64,000 nucleotides of DNA, from assembly GCA_018881555.1 (NCBI GenBank), contig JACAXG010000002.1, positions 21,465,183 through 21,529,182 of the forward strand, given 5' to 3'. The translations under genes and the position numbers were made by a program. Below the pieces are notes generated by a model, which searched no databases, was not told where the DNA came from, and saw only the letters and a list, made by a program, of their open reading frames with translations. The stretch's first letter is position 1; every line of letters begins with the position of its first letter. The stretch comes from Amblyornis subalaris (lineage: Eukaryota > Chordata > Aves > Passeriformes > Ptilonorhynchidae). This document shows positions 50,201 through 63,400 of this stretch, piece by piece.

Positions 50201-52816
50201 GTATTTGCTTCAGAGTGCTGTGAGGCCAGATTGTCCTCACATCGTTTATACAAATTTGTTTATACAAATGACAGGTTTCAGTCAGGCATTTTAAAACACA
50301 TCAGAAGCTGGAGGTTGAGCAGCCAANCTCTGTTTCTGTTTCTATCAGGAGGGCACAGTGTTGGCCTGACTACAGCAATTCGCTGTAAAACTGGAGGATG
50401 GGCCAAGTGCTGGGATTTCAGCTGATGCCTGAAACTGGCCATGGGAGGTACCTGGTTATCAGCCAAACCAGACATTGGAAATTGGGTTGGGTGCTCCTTC
50501 TTGAGCTCCTTTGGCTCAACCATATTAGGCAGAGGAGCTACCAGGACACAGGCTAATTCCTTAGCATTTAGTCTTTTTGCCTAAGCATTGAGGCTTATGC
50601 AATCTCATGGCGTGTATGGGTAGGAATTTCTGGCCATCCCCTNCTGCAAAGCTCTATCAATACTGCAATTTCAACCATATTTGAGTCTGGCTTAGCATCC
50701 TCAGAGATATTACAGCCTCAGCAGGCTGAAGAGGAAAAGATGGGTCCGTTACTGCCAGCACAGAGAGAGGCTGCAGTATAAACTTCCCCTTGACTACATA
50801 TTGGAGTANCCATCCAGGAAAGCCTAGCTACAAATGGCCCAGCTACTGGAAAAGCATCCATGAAACTTTGCACCCTATTAGACATTCAGTGAATGCAACA
50901 GCAAGACACAACTTCACAGGAAGATAGGCCCCATTACTTCCACTGTTGTTCATAAACAACTCCTTGTCTATTTAATTTTTTTCTTCTAAAGAAAAAAACA
51001 GTCTTTGAAGTAAAGCATCTCTTTGTTGCTGAGTATGGAGATGAATGCTGAGCTGTGGATGCATTCTCCAATGCCCACCCTTCTTTAAAAGAGAAAAAAA
51101 TTGTAGTAAATTTGTCAGGCTAAGGTCTTCATACATCTGCATAGTGTTCAAAGTACCTCAGAGGATAAAAGGAATGAGAAGTTATTCTTCCAAAAATCAA
51201 AACAGTGAAAACTGCAACTTGCTTCTGCATAGACAGCAGGAGTTGCTTCAGCTGATTACCTTTGATATTAAATAGCATGTTTGGCACAAAGCTGATAAGA
51301 ATTACAGAAAGCTAGTTCAAAGAAAGTTAAAACTGCTGCTTTCAAAAGTATGGTATCAACAATATTCCTTTTGTTAAAACTGGAAAACATGTTTAGCATA
51401 ATTGCCAAGCACTCCAAAACCAGAATTCTTTGTGTATGGAGAGTGTATTTTCATTTTCAAAAGGAGTTACAGTAACCACCACAGTAACACTACTACAAAA
51501 TCCTAGTTACTGATTATATCATATTACATTCAAGGCCTTGAAGGATAAAGCTCAAACCCCTTTTCTCTAAGGTATTGTGCAAGGATGTGATAAGAGTCAA
51601 TTTCTGTCTTCAAGGAACCCACAGGCAGACCAGATAAACAAATGGTAGAAAAACAAAAGCACTGGCTTTTCTGTTAGAGCCAAGGAACCAAGANATTGAA
51701 TGACTTCCCCAGAATCGTNTCTTNGGCANATCTGCATGTTCACCTGTCTAATGTCCTAATCCAGAAGCAGTGAAGAACTGTAAACCGTTTGTGTATGGAC
51801 TCAGTGTTGATTATGAAAATCCTTTTAGCCCTTTTCAAAGATTTAGCATAATGGCAAAATTAAGATAACAGTATTTCAATTAATTCTGCTAGATATAATC
51901 TTTATGATTCAGTGATATATCCTTTCTAAGTTCNAGCAATTGGACCCATGAACTTTATGTGTTCTATACTGAAATTCATCAAATTATTCAATACTTATCN
52001 GGTAATTATTTCAAAATATTGAAAACTATAAGCTTGATTAGTTGTTTCTTTTGGAAGACAGCTGCATACCAGTGACTCAGGCCATGTTTATGTTTCATTT
52101 TAATGGAAGAAACTTCCTTCATAGAGAAGCATGTTAAATGCACATACACCATGTTATTGGGAGGTCATTAAAAGTCAACATCTATAGAAACTCAGTCATA
52201 GTTTTGTTATCACCTTCTAGTGTTGCTATTTTATTGTCTTTTATTTCAGGATGCTAGGAGAGAATGGAACCATGATACATTCTGATCTGGATTGTAACAG
52301 AGCGATAAGGCAGGAAAACTCCCACAATTAGGAAGCCAAATTAATNAAAAAAATGCAGCTTCTTTTTACAGCAGAATGAGCTGCTAAGGGCCTGTCNACC
52401 CAATCCTCTCTCTACATGGGTGCCCACAGAACATAAATTGCCATATCCGAAGTCTGTGTTTTCAAAACCAAAGCCAAAATGCCTAAATGACCACTTTGTA
52501 TTCCAGACAAAACTGCGTTCAGCAAAGAGATTGTCTGGCTTAAGGGAATTCTGCTCCAACACATGAAAATGTTATTAAGAGGAGATGATTTTTACCTCCA
52601 TATTCTCTGAGAAAAGACAGACAAGATGTAGAAGCAAAGTAGTCAGCACTCAGCACAGACCACTTTTATAGTGTGATAATAATATGTGATGCATGAAAAT
52701 GCTTGGGATTTATGGAAGATTTTGCACTGAATGTGCAGACCCAATTCTGTATGGAAGACAAAAGCAAATGAACATTTCCATACATGAGCAAGACTCGCCA
52801 AGCTAACTTTTATTAG
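47280..52816. other. Intronic sequence, nothing recognised; many ambiguous bases
   Basis: Intron with moderately GC-rich patches at 47.7-48.2 kb and 50.3-50.5 kb that give overlapping chance frames. Ambiguous bases become frequent from 48634, with four between 51694 and 51729. No exon or repeat family supported. Confidence 0.45.
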
Positions 52817-52886
52817 CCCTGAGATTAGCTCAGCTGGTTAGAGCATAGAGCTAATTATGCCAAGGTCCTGGGTTTGTTGCAGCATT
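52817..52886 (+). mobile_element. Partial TguSINE1-type SINE, tRNA-Ile head only
   Basis: A second tRNA-Ile-derived head: box A TAGCTCAGCTGG (52826-52837), then TTAGAGCATAGAGCTAATTATGCC with the AAT anticodon position at 52853-52855, and AAGGTCCTGGGTTT leading into a lost box B. The CR1-like tail of the first copy is not recognisable beyond about 52886, so this copy is truncated or decayed. Same family and + orientation as the copy at 11.9 kb. Confidence 0.75.
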
Positions 52887-53460
52887 AGTAGCACCCATTC
52901 TGAACTCATATCTTCAATTCTCATGTTTATACTTCCGTGGAAATACTGAAGAATGTCTAGCAATTTTTTATACAGATAATTTGATTAAATGTTCAGAATT
53001 CCAGACTAGAAGGGTGTGGGTTTTAATACTGCNTCTGGTTACAAATGTCTTTTCACCTTCATTCTATTTCCCAACACATACAAGACTGTCCATCAGGAGT
53101 GTCCATGACTGAGAGGGAAGAACTAAATTGGAAATTTCAAAAGACTGAGAGGAACACTAGGGAAACAAACCATGCACAACTCAACATCTGTTCTGGCATT
53201 GAGAATACATACTTCCTTTTGACTTCTTTTGTGGATTTTTATTATTAGATGGTTAAACAGATACATTTTATTTTGTCCATGGAATAATAAGTGTCCCACT
53301 GGAAAGCTTATAATTTTATGTAGATTATTACCAGACTCTACTGCTGTTTCTGAGTAGGATGTTGCACCCTTGGTAGCTTATTCAAAAGCTGGCCTTTCTT
53401 CTTGCCAAATCTGTATCAGAAAAGTGGGTACTTTTCAGAAGGTATTTTTTTACATGGAGT

Positions 53461-54035
53461 TGTCGTGGTTTCACCCCAGCCAGCAACCAAGCCCCATGCA
53501 GCCGCTTGCTCACTGCCCCAGCAGCAGAGTTGGTGAGAGAATCAGAAGGGTAAAAGGTAGAAAACTTGTAGAAAACTGTAGATAAAGACAGTTCAATAGG
53601 GAAAGCAAAAGCTGTGCGCTCAAGCAAAATGGAACAATTCNCAGCTTCCCTTGGACTGTCAGGTGTTCATGCATCTCCAGGAGAGCACGGCCCCATCATC
53701 TGTAATGGTGCCTTGGGAAGACAAACGCCATCACTCTAAATGTGTCCTCCTTCCTTCTTCTTCCCCTCACTTTGCACACCGAGCATGATGTCACATGGTG
53801 TGGAACATCCCTTTGGTCAGTTTGGGTCACCTGTCTCCGCTGTGTCTACTCCCAAACTCCTCCAACTTTNTAGCCAATGTGGAAGTACAAAAAGCAGAAA
53901 AGGCCTTGTCTCTGTGTAAGCTCAACAATAACAAACACATTTCTATTATCATCGCTGTGTTCAGCACAAANCCAAAACACAGCGCCATACCAGCCACTGT
54001 GATGAAACTAACTCCCACCCCAGCCAAAACCAGCA
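53461..54035 (-). mobile_element. Decayed solo LTR of an avian ERV
   Basis: A 575-bp element in minus orientation. On the + strand it begins TGTCGTGGTTTCACCCCAGC and ends CCAGCCAAAACCAGCA, so on the minus strand it reads TGCTGG...CACGACA with TG/CA ends. Internal landmarks shared with a common avian LTR family are GGGAAGACAAACGCCATCAC, CCTTTGGTCAGTTTGGGTC, CAGAAAAGGCCTTGTCTCTG and TTCAGCACAAA. The expected TATA box (near 53770) and polyadenylation signal (near 53595) are both mutated, so it is probably inert. No internal retroviral genes adjoin it and no convincing target duplication was seen. Three ambiguous bases lie inside (53641, 53870, 53971). Confidence 0.82.
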
Positions 54036-56048
54036 TGCTCCCTCAAACAAAAACTGACTCAGAATTACATTGTAAGGGTGATGCCATGTGTCGAAAATCA
54101 GAGAGGTCTATTTTGAAACAATTAAGTAACAGGAATAGATACTGAAACCATAGTGTATAGAAACTCCTCTGGCTATCTGTCTTTTATCCTTAGCCAAGTC
54201 CCACTGTAGGCTATGAAGAGCCAGCAGACACGGTCAGTGGAGGGCTGTGCAGTGCCCAGACTGCAGTGCCTATGCTACACAGAAGACATTGGCCCGTTGA
54301 CCCAGTGCTGTGCTCTGGAGTGGCTGTGCTTCCTGTTGTAGAGCCTCCACACTGTGTTTATACACCCAAGTCTGAATCCCAGCCATGGTGTGCTCGTTGC
54401 CTGATTAGACCTGCAGGGCTAATCAAGAGCCACAAAGAACCCAAACACAGGTCTTGCAAAAGTGGCACAGAACCTATGGAAGATGGGATGCCTGAGGGAT
54501 GGGCCAATACAAGTTCGTAAACTTCACCGGTCCTCTAAGATTTAGTGCAAACCTGTGAGAAATAACTTCACATTATAGTCCTTAAACAGCTGTCAAAATC
54601 CAAATGGAATTCCTAGAAGAAAGAAAAATTACCTATGACGTGGGGTACTTACCAGTATGACTTTGTGGGGAAAAAATATTCTTTGACATATATCTCATGT
54701 GCATAAACAATACGTGATAGAAGTTGGGGGGTTTATTCATCTTTATTCTCTGTGTGGTTTTATTAATCTTTATTCTCCATGTAATTGTTTTCATCTGTAG
54801 ACTTCAAAAAGAGGTAGATTATTAGACAGAGAACCTCATAAAGAGTTACCTTGTGATTTGATTGGTAACTAATTTGAAAATTGGAATTGAGGCAGTTTGT
54901 AGTAAAGCAAAAATAAAGTTGTGTATGGTACATTCCTGGCAGAACAAGAGCTGGCAACCAGTGCAGAAAGCTTCCCTTCAGCATAGTTTCCATGAATCTG
55001 TATGTGCTGGTTTTGATTAAGGAGCTTTAGAGTTCTCTTGTGTGTTCTTCCAAAATGTCAAGCTTTTATTAAGGTTAGTCTGTAGAATTGTTTTTTGCAG
55101 AAAGCACATTTTGGTTTTTGTACTGTAGATCTNCTATTGGAAGCAAGTAGTGAAAAGGGCTGGTTAGGAAGCCCTAGAAATGAGCTGAGAACATGTGGAG
55201 GAATCATGACCAAAGCCTAGGCTGAGATCTGCTTCGGTTTGATATGACAGCTAATCTCTGCTTCAGTTTCCCAGTTTCTAAATCCTACATCTTACCCAAT
55301 GATTATGAAGCACCCAGGAGAACTGCAAAGTGGTAGGTGGCAGAGGAGAGCTACAACAAACAGCAGATGTGGATTTATTGCACATGGGGGAAATATCAAG
55401 TTTGTAGAGAGTCACCTGGTTCAGGAACAGCTCTGAATCTCCCACCCAGTAAAGGGAAATAAAAGATCAGAGAATACAAAAATGGACATTTCTTGGATGG
55501 CAAGCANTCATGGGACACTGCATTGTTTAGGTGAGTAGCGAGTCCTCTGTAGCTAATGTTCGAAAGGGAATTCGTTCTTGCAACTTGAAAGTTGAAAAAA
55601 AAGTGATGTATCATCTTCTTCCTCACTCTCTTTGTTCTTCAGTCTGTCTTTGTTACTCACATTGGGCTCCAGATGTCTTAAACTTCAATAGGTATGTTGC
55701 GTGTTTTTCTAGGTAGAGTTAGTGACCCCACGACTTTTTCTCTTCATTAGTAAACATGTTCATTCTAACTTGATTCTTATCTGCTGTAAAACCACCACAT
55801 ATATTATTACTGTCCACAGATTCCAGGTGCCTCTGTGATACTGCCAGACTAAGGCTGAATGCTCCAAGATTATTATTTTTTCTGGAATAATAGTAGCAAG
55901 AGATTTTATCTATGAAATTCCTGCATAGAGAAATCTGGCACAATGCTCTTTGTTTTGAGAAANAAGGTAAAGCAAATTTTCATATAGATACCAAGTGCTT
56001 TTGCAAACCACACAAAATACAAAGATAAGGAACTGGAAAGGTATTCAT
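54036..56048. other. Intronic sequence, nothing recognised
   Basis: A GC-richer patch at 54200-54500 without recognised content, then AT-rich intron. Confidence 0.45.
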
Positions 56049-56770
56049 GAAATCATAGAATGGTTTCGGTTGGAAGGGAACCTTGAAGATCATCAACCCC
56101 CCTGCTGTGGACAGGGACACCTTCAACCAGACCAGGTTGCTCAAAGCACCATCCAGCCTGTTCTTGAACACCTCCGGGGATGGGGCGTCCACAACTTCCC
56201 TGGGTAACCTGTTCCAGTGCATCACTACCCTCACAGTGAAGAATTTTTTTCTAATATCTAATCTAAACCTAGTCTCAGTTTAAACCCATTTCCCATTGTC
56301 CTATCACTACATGTCCTTCTAAATAGTCTTGCCCCATCTTTTCTGTAAGTTCCCTTTGGGTACTGGAAGGCCACAATTAGGTCACCTTGAAGCCGTCTCT
56401 TCCCCAGGCTGAACAATCTCAGTTCTCTCAGTCTTTCCTCAAAGGAGAGGTGCTTCATCCCCCTGATCAACTTTGTGGCCCTCCTCTGGACTCTCTCCGA
56501 CAGGTCCATATCCTTCCTGTGCTGGGGATCCCAGAGCTGGATGCAATACTCCANGTGGGGTCTCAGGAGAGAAGGATGTTGGGGGGAACCATGTCAAAGG
56601 CCTTTCAGGAGTCCAGATAAATGACATCTGTAGCCCTCATCTTATCCACTGAGGTAGTTACTCCATCACAGAAAGCTACTAGGTTGGTCAGACAGGATTT
56701 TCCCTTGGTTCCCATGCTGGCTGGGTGGAATCACCTCCCTGTCCTCCATAAACCTTAGGAATTATTGTAG
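56049..56770 (-). repeat. CR1 LINE, 3' part with internal deletion
   Basis: On the + strand it starts AATCATAGAATGGTTTCGG, TTGGAAGGGAACCTTGAAG (CR1 3' UTR), so the element lies on the minus strand. The minus-strand frames carry the ORF2 C-terminal signature: HWNRLPREVVDAPSPEVFKN and LDGALSNLVW (stop side near 56120), and upstream DLSERVQRRATKLIRGMKHL with ERLRELRLFSLGKRRLQGDL. The frames are broken between these parts. Near 56571-56588 the match jumps from the GGAGTATTGCATCCAGCTC-type region to one much further 5' in the element (CAAAGGCCTTTCAGGAGTCC, GGTTGGTCAGACAGG on the + strand), so an internal segment is deleted. It ends around 56770. One ambiguous base at 56554. Confidence 0.92.
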
Positions 56771-59700
56771 GAAGTGTCAGAGGAATCATTTCTCTTTTAC
56801 ATTTGCAGAAAACTCATTACTACAAATCTTTCGTGTTGGTCTTCCCTTCAAAGAGTAACTAAACATACTTTGCCAGAAAGGAATAGTTTCCATTTTTACT
56901 TGCCATCTCCAGCCCGGTTACATTGTTCTGAGATTTACAGTGACTGTTTCACACGTAAGAACTCTTCCTGTTTGTTAGAACATTCATTTCCTAACATTTT
57001 TCATTTTGTTTATTAAATATGAAGTTGTACTGTATCTCAACAGATCCTACAGGAGCAAGGTTTCTTATTGATTTTCATTCTGGTGTTACCTGACATGCCT
57101 GGCTCTGTAACAGGCCTTAAACAACACCTGAAATTTCTGCCAGTTGTTCTAACCCTGTCATACTCTTTGTCCCTCCTTTGAGTTCATCCATGACTGTGAT
57201 CCACAGGGCTGTGAAATTGTCCCCACACCTTAAGACTGAACTTGTCACATCTCTGTCTTCCATCACATGCACACACCTTCTCCTTCCCTTCTGCTCTCCG
57301 TCCANCACAGGTCAATGTGGAGCTCAGTGTGCACATCCTACATAGACAGGGGCAGAAGTGGCACAAAAAATTGGAAAGAAGATGGAAATATTATAGTTTT
57401 TCTGGTCCCCAGGAGAAGTTTTCCTCCTGTCTCTCATTTCTGCATTCTTGGGCTGAACAATGCAGTTATTTGTTCTTTTAACCAGTCTACATAAATCCAG
57501 TTCTGCCTCTTTCATCTCACTTTACCCCTGTAAGTCACTTAAATGGCTGTTGTTGCCACTGTGCGAAAATACTTCATGAACCTTTGTATATTTACACTCA
57601 TAAGACTTCTGATATCTGGGGGGTTTAACACTTCTATTTGCATACAAAGCACCCGAGATCAGGTAGGAAATTGTGGCAGAACCAGTGGTTTCTTGTGCCA
57701 AAAACCAGACTAATCCAGACCAAACCATGGGTGCAGTGGCCTCCCACCGATGCAGCCTACCACAGTCTCCCAAGGGTTAGCTGCATCAGGATGCTTTTTC
57801 ACTGCTGTGCCCCCAAGGATGAGCATCCTTCCCAAGGACATCCCCAGGTTTTGTAATGTTTTTATCTAGAAGGAATAGTAATACTATAAAATGCAGTAGA
57901 GACTGTAATAAAATCATCTAAGAGTCATCCTTATTGCAAAAAGATTGAAAATCCCCACTAGGATTCATTGATAATACATGCACAGAGATATGACTCCAAG
58001 GGGAGAGTCTCTGAGGCTAAAATCAGTGTTACATNCCAAGGTTTCGGTGCCTCTTGAACATTTTCTTAAGCAAAAGGAAACAAAATATAAGGCAGAAATG
58101 TATCAGGAAAAAAGTCTATTTGCTACGGAACAAGACCACCCAGTGTGATTGTGGGTATGTTTCATATTCCTTCATATCTGTAATTTCAAACTATTAGTGG
58201 CAGTTCCCATATTTTCTAATAGAAAATGGTCCTTAACTATTTAATGCCATTATATTCTAATTAAATATTTTTTTCTGTGATTGTTACTTGAAGTGCCAAG
58301 TATTATTAATAACCTATAAAAATACTCACAATTTAGTACGTACTTGAAGCAGTGCCGAGGTAGTCTCTTCCCTGACAGTCGTATTCAAATGGGTTTAATA
58401 TCAGTATAATTTTTAGATGTGTAATGTAATACTGCTCTGCTACCATGTGATAAAAAAAAGTCTTGGNTCAACAGGAGCCAGAACCCCTCTCTTAATACTC
58501 TCAGATGTTAGCTTCTATTTTCAGAGAAAAAAAAAGTTTGTTCTAAGGCATCCAGTTTTCCTTAGAAATACTGGGTTGAGGTGGGGTTCTTCTTTTTAAC
58601 TACTGACGTTGAGCAAGACTTTTATAACCACTATCTCCAGCTGTACTTGTACAGTTATTAACAGGCAGAAAGCTGTGTGGGTTTGTTTATTTGTTTATTT
58701 ATTTTTAATTCCCAAATTTCTTTTTTTACCTGTGGAATCTTAAATCTTAAATTAGTCTTTAAAGGTTGAGGTAAAGCTCCCCCCCTTCAGAGGCAGCCAG
58801 TATCTGAAGCTGGAACTTCAGACAGAATAAATTAATAAAATTAAAGTAGGGATTTGAGATAGTGTAATAAGTTAGGAAAAAAGAATGGAACTATTTATAA
58901 ATCGTAAATCAACCTGGTTGTTTAAATAGCTTTCATATAAAAGTTAATGAAAATGTCTATTGTATTCCAGGCAAATGAGTATGTGCAATAACTATGCATG
59001 CTCATGTCTCCTGTTGCAATCATTATTCCCTTTGAAATAACATATTTTAGGGAACTGAAAAAATGAAAAGCAAAGGCCCCTTGCAGCAGGGTTCCTATAT
59101 TGCTTTGTGGGGATACACTTGTTCAGAANTGAATTGTCTATTTCAGTTTTCATGTATGTTTTATACCTGAAGTATTANGATAAGACAGGGAAAAAAGTCT
59201 TAGTCTTTCTGTAACTGAGGATTAAAGGACTTTTGTTCTTTTTTTTGTTCCTTGAGGCATTTTTTTATGTCTGAGGCCAAGGTAAATGATGGCAGGGATT
59301 TTTTTCCCCTTTACACTTGAGTGTCAATTTTCAGTGGGGAAGAGTATGGTCCAAGAGCAAATTTCAATATGCCTCATTTCAGTAGGTATTGCTAGAGAGA
59401 CTTAGAGGGTTCGGATAAACTGAAAGATTACAGACTACACAGTGCAAAGATGCTTTGTCTGTTTCAATTGTATTTTAATTGAGAAATTGAGGCATTTTTC
59501 TGAAGTGACAGGTTAGGTCAGAATTGACTGGTGGCCCTCATCTCATCTTCTGTGCTTCCCTCCATGTTCTGCTTCCATCCAGTCTTGTACTCCCTGGTAA
59601 GAACAGCTATAGACAGGTGCTTGAACTGAACTGTATATTCCTGGAATGTTTATGTCAGGGGTTTTTTCCTCAATTAACATGCTTTCCTAACTTACTTGAA

Positions 59701-60332
59701 TTGAAAATGCTTTCTGGAAAAGCCTGTCTCTCTCCATAATTATATAGGAATCTCTAGGAAGACTATGGTACTAATTTTGATGTGGTTATTTGGGGACATT
59801 TTTCTGAATATTGGAAGTTCCTCATTTATAAGGCTCTGAATCTTCTTACAAAACTAATGAGATCCAGAATAAAACTGTCCTAGAGAGGGAATTTATGTCT
59901 TTTCTTGCAGTTTTGTACCTTTCCAAGATCCCAATTCATAAAACAAAAAAATCCTTACAAAATATGTATGTGCAATGAAGAAGTGAAATTATGTATTTAT
60001 GCCCCCCTTCCCCTTGCAACATAGAAGTTTGCTGATTTATAAATGTAATTAAATAAAATTATGGAAAAACCCTCACCAAATTTTCACATGAACTACAATT
60101 AAAAATGAACTTGTAGGTGAATAATTTTCCAAAAAGTGATTTTTCTTTTCTGAGAAAAAAATGGCCTTGCTTGTATTTCTTGTATCAGTGTAATAAACAG
60201 AAACACTTTGTTAAGCCAGACTGTTCCTGGGAAGGCAAAAAGTTAATGCTTTGACAGATTTGAAAACAAATCCCTTAATCTGTAGTGAGCTGTTATTTTC
60301 AGTTCCTGTAACACAACAATCAAAACTTTCTG
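56771..60332. other. Intronic sequence, nothing recognised
   Basis: Intron with a moderately GC-rich patch at 57640-57850 that I cannot identify. Scattered ambiguous bases. Confidence 0.45.
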
Positions 60333-60462
60333 GAGAAACTTACTTGCTGACTTCTCTAAAGGAACTGCTGATTTTCTTATAAACAAGTAAAACTTCAGAG
60401 AAACTTACTTGCTGATGTCTCTAAAGGAGCTACTGATTTTCTTACAAACAAGTAAAGCTTCA
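60333..60462 (+). repeat. Tandem duplication, two 65-bp copies
   Basis: Copies at 60333-60397 and 60398-60462, each starting GAGAAACTTACTTGCTGA and ending AAACAAGTAAA(A/G)CTTCA. They have the same length with about six substitutions (roughly 91% identity) and no indel. The unit matches no repeat family that I recognise. Confidence 0.92.
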
Positions 60463-63400
60463 ATCTTATCTCTACTGTTGCTTGGCACAATTAAGCAGTA
60501 AGGCAGATTTTGATAAAAACGTAAAAGGTTTTAGCAAAACTAAAAATGTAAAAAGTTGGTTTTTTTTAATTTCTACTCAAAGGATTTTATATATGCCCAG
60601 AGCAATTTGAAAATACACTATCTTGTACTTTGGTCTTATCAGGCCTTATAAAATAGTGGAAGAACAGAACTCGTGCCTGAGAAAAGTAATTGTTACTAGT
60701 TAGATAAGGAGGACTTACAAATTATTATTAAGTAGTTGTTTTGGTTTTTTTCACAGGATCGTATCTGTATTTTTTTTCTCAGCTTTATCTGTGGTGTTCT
60801 TTCGGAATATTGCCATCTTTTAGTAGTACTGTTATTTAGTTATTTCTTATTGCTAAGCATAAGAAAAATGTATCACTGCCTATGTAAATTTTAAACTCAT
60901 GTTCCAGTTTTCAAAACTGAATTTTTACTTTGATTAGTTCAGCCTCTGTCTCATCAACTATAAGCCATCCCAAAAAAGGCAGAATGATGCAAAGGCAGGA
61001 AGGGGAGGTGATCTTCAGGCTTTTTCTAGAAAAAAAAAATGGATTGGACAGCCAAGAATGGAGATGAGCAAAATCACCAGTCACTTTGGGAAGCCTTAAC
61101 CTTTTATTTCAGCACAGCACGTTAAGGGAATAATTTGTTCCTTATCATTTCCCTGCAGTCATCCAATCAGACTGGCCAGGGCACTGACAAGTGCTAGTGC
61201 ACGGGCAGATGGATTTCACAGCTGCTTCCAGGGCACAGAAGTAATTCAGGGATGGCAAAACACACAATACCTGAGTGAATCCTGGAAACCACACAGCGAA
61301 GTTGGCTGGTGTATACTCAGAAATTTTGGGTGATACTCTAAGAAGGGTGCCCATAGGGTATGAAGTTTTACTTCCAGGAAGCTTGTAAGTACTCGCTTTC
61401 TTCATGGAGACCGTGCCCACAGGGAAACCATACAGCTAATGTCATCCCAGCTTGTTAACCTTTACAAGTGGAAGAACCCACCAGAAGGAATTTACCTGTG
61501 TAGATCCTTTTGTCTTGACTGTAAAACAATGCACTTTCCTGCCCTGATTTCCCTTTTGGAAAGGAGTTTGTCTTTCTTAAGTGAGTTCAGAATGCTATCC
61601 AGGATCAGATTGTGTTTGCAAGTGAGACTGGAACATAACCCAGCTTTTATGTTAATGCCCTCANGGTCTGAAATGACATTGTTTTAAATTGCAGAGGCAT
61701 ATCAGTGTGATAGTTGTGGATCATAGAATGTACTTGTTTTACAATAACCCCCGTGCTGGTAACCAGAGCTTCAGTGTGCTGAACACGACCCCNCCTGTGT
61801 GAGGTGCCTGCAGGCAGTGGGAGCCCACCAGAGCTGCCCATGGGCAAGAAGAGGNAGGAGCAGGCACAGGCACGAGCAGCAACAGAGTCGACACGTGTTT
61901 TCCATTCTACTGTGCAACTCAAAGATGAAAAATGCCAGTAACCCTAATAGCCAGTCTAACTAGGTCTGTGTGGAAGTGTGCAAAAGGCTGTCCAGAGAAG
62001 GGCAGAAGGAGGGGCTGTAGGGGAGCTGTATGCACACTGTAGTTAAACCTAGGACTCCTTTGGCTGGCATGGCCTCTGGGCACTTGGAATTGCTTTCTTA
62101 CCCTGGTCTCTGCCCAGTCAAGTAGATGCAAGGTGTCCTTGGGCTCTCTGGTGAGTCACTTGAAGGTCGTGGCCCCAGTGTGTAGCCAACACTCACCGCA
62201 GAGCACCTAGCCAGAGGAGTAGTGCAGAGTGGTGCCTCAGGCATTGGTAGCTGATGAAAATTAACCTNGGTGTAGGTGTGGCTCAGTGTAGGTGAATAAC
62301 TGTTGAAGCATAAATTCGCCCTCACTTCAGCTTCTCTCTTAACCTCAGGCTTCCCAGCTGTGAACCCTATTCCNTGGGCTGGATTTAATGGTGTAAACAG
62401 CAGCCAGGCTGGGGATAGATCCCCAGGTTCAGACCCTTTCCATCTCAGTAGGTATAACCCATAGGAGGACAGNAGAGCAGATGGTGCTAAGCAAACGTGT
62501 GGAGTCTTTCCCAAGAAGCGATCTCTTTGCCAAAGTAAATTACCATCAGTTGTCATTTAAATGAGAATAAGCTTCACTGATTACTTTTTGCATAATCATT
62601 CAGAATGAAACCAGATGTTCCTCAGGCCACGTTATAAAGCTGCAATGCACATTTAAAGGTAGGCAAGAAAATTCTCACAAGAAAAAGGATATTGAGTCTT
62701 GTTAATGAATTGGTTTATCTGAAAAAACGTGTGTTATTGGTGATGAAAGTATATTTCTGAATTAGAAACCATTTCCCAAGCTGTTACACACAGCCATATG
62801 CAAATTGCCATCCCAGCAGTATTAATATTGCCCCAGCTTGAGTCAAGCTTTCGTTGTTTTTAAAAAGGAACAATAACTTCCCCTCAGGAAGACTGCTCTG
62901 AATCACAGTTAGGTTTGGGCAACTGTTTTAACAGAACAATTTTCTGGGTTTAATTGTTTTAATTTTACTTCCTTGGTACCTTTACATTTCTTGACGTAGC
63001 ATGTTTTCAGTCTACAGCCAGGAATCTGGGTTTCAGTGATATATTAGGCTTCAGAAGGAAGCAAGTCACTCTATCTAAATCATCTGAGAAATTCTTTTTG
63101 GTTATCCAGTCTGTTTCAAATTGTCGGGACATCTCCTTTTCCTCCTAGCTTATAAGACCTGAAGAATCCCCACCTATATGCTTCCTGCTGGAAGAATATT
63201 TATAGCATTTCTGACCTTTGAATGAACNTTTACAAATCAATAACAGCAAAGTGGAAAGAAGGTCAACAGCAGTCATCCTCTTGACTGAGTGTAGCCAGTG
63301 TTAGGCTTGGAATACCTAAAATATATTAGGAACCACCTTAATCACATTTATGCAACATTTTTGCAGGAAATTTGCAGATTTCTTCAGCACTGCCACATAG

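Noticed and set aside
62098..62556. 152-codon minus-strand frame
   Set aside because: Lies in a GC-richer patch with several ambiguous bases and has no domain or splice pattern; treated as chance.
62641..62660. Donor-like TTTAAAGGTAGGC resembling the end of the exon before exon A
   Set aside because: It lies downstream of exon B and the preceding frame has a stop; wrong order and not coding.
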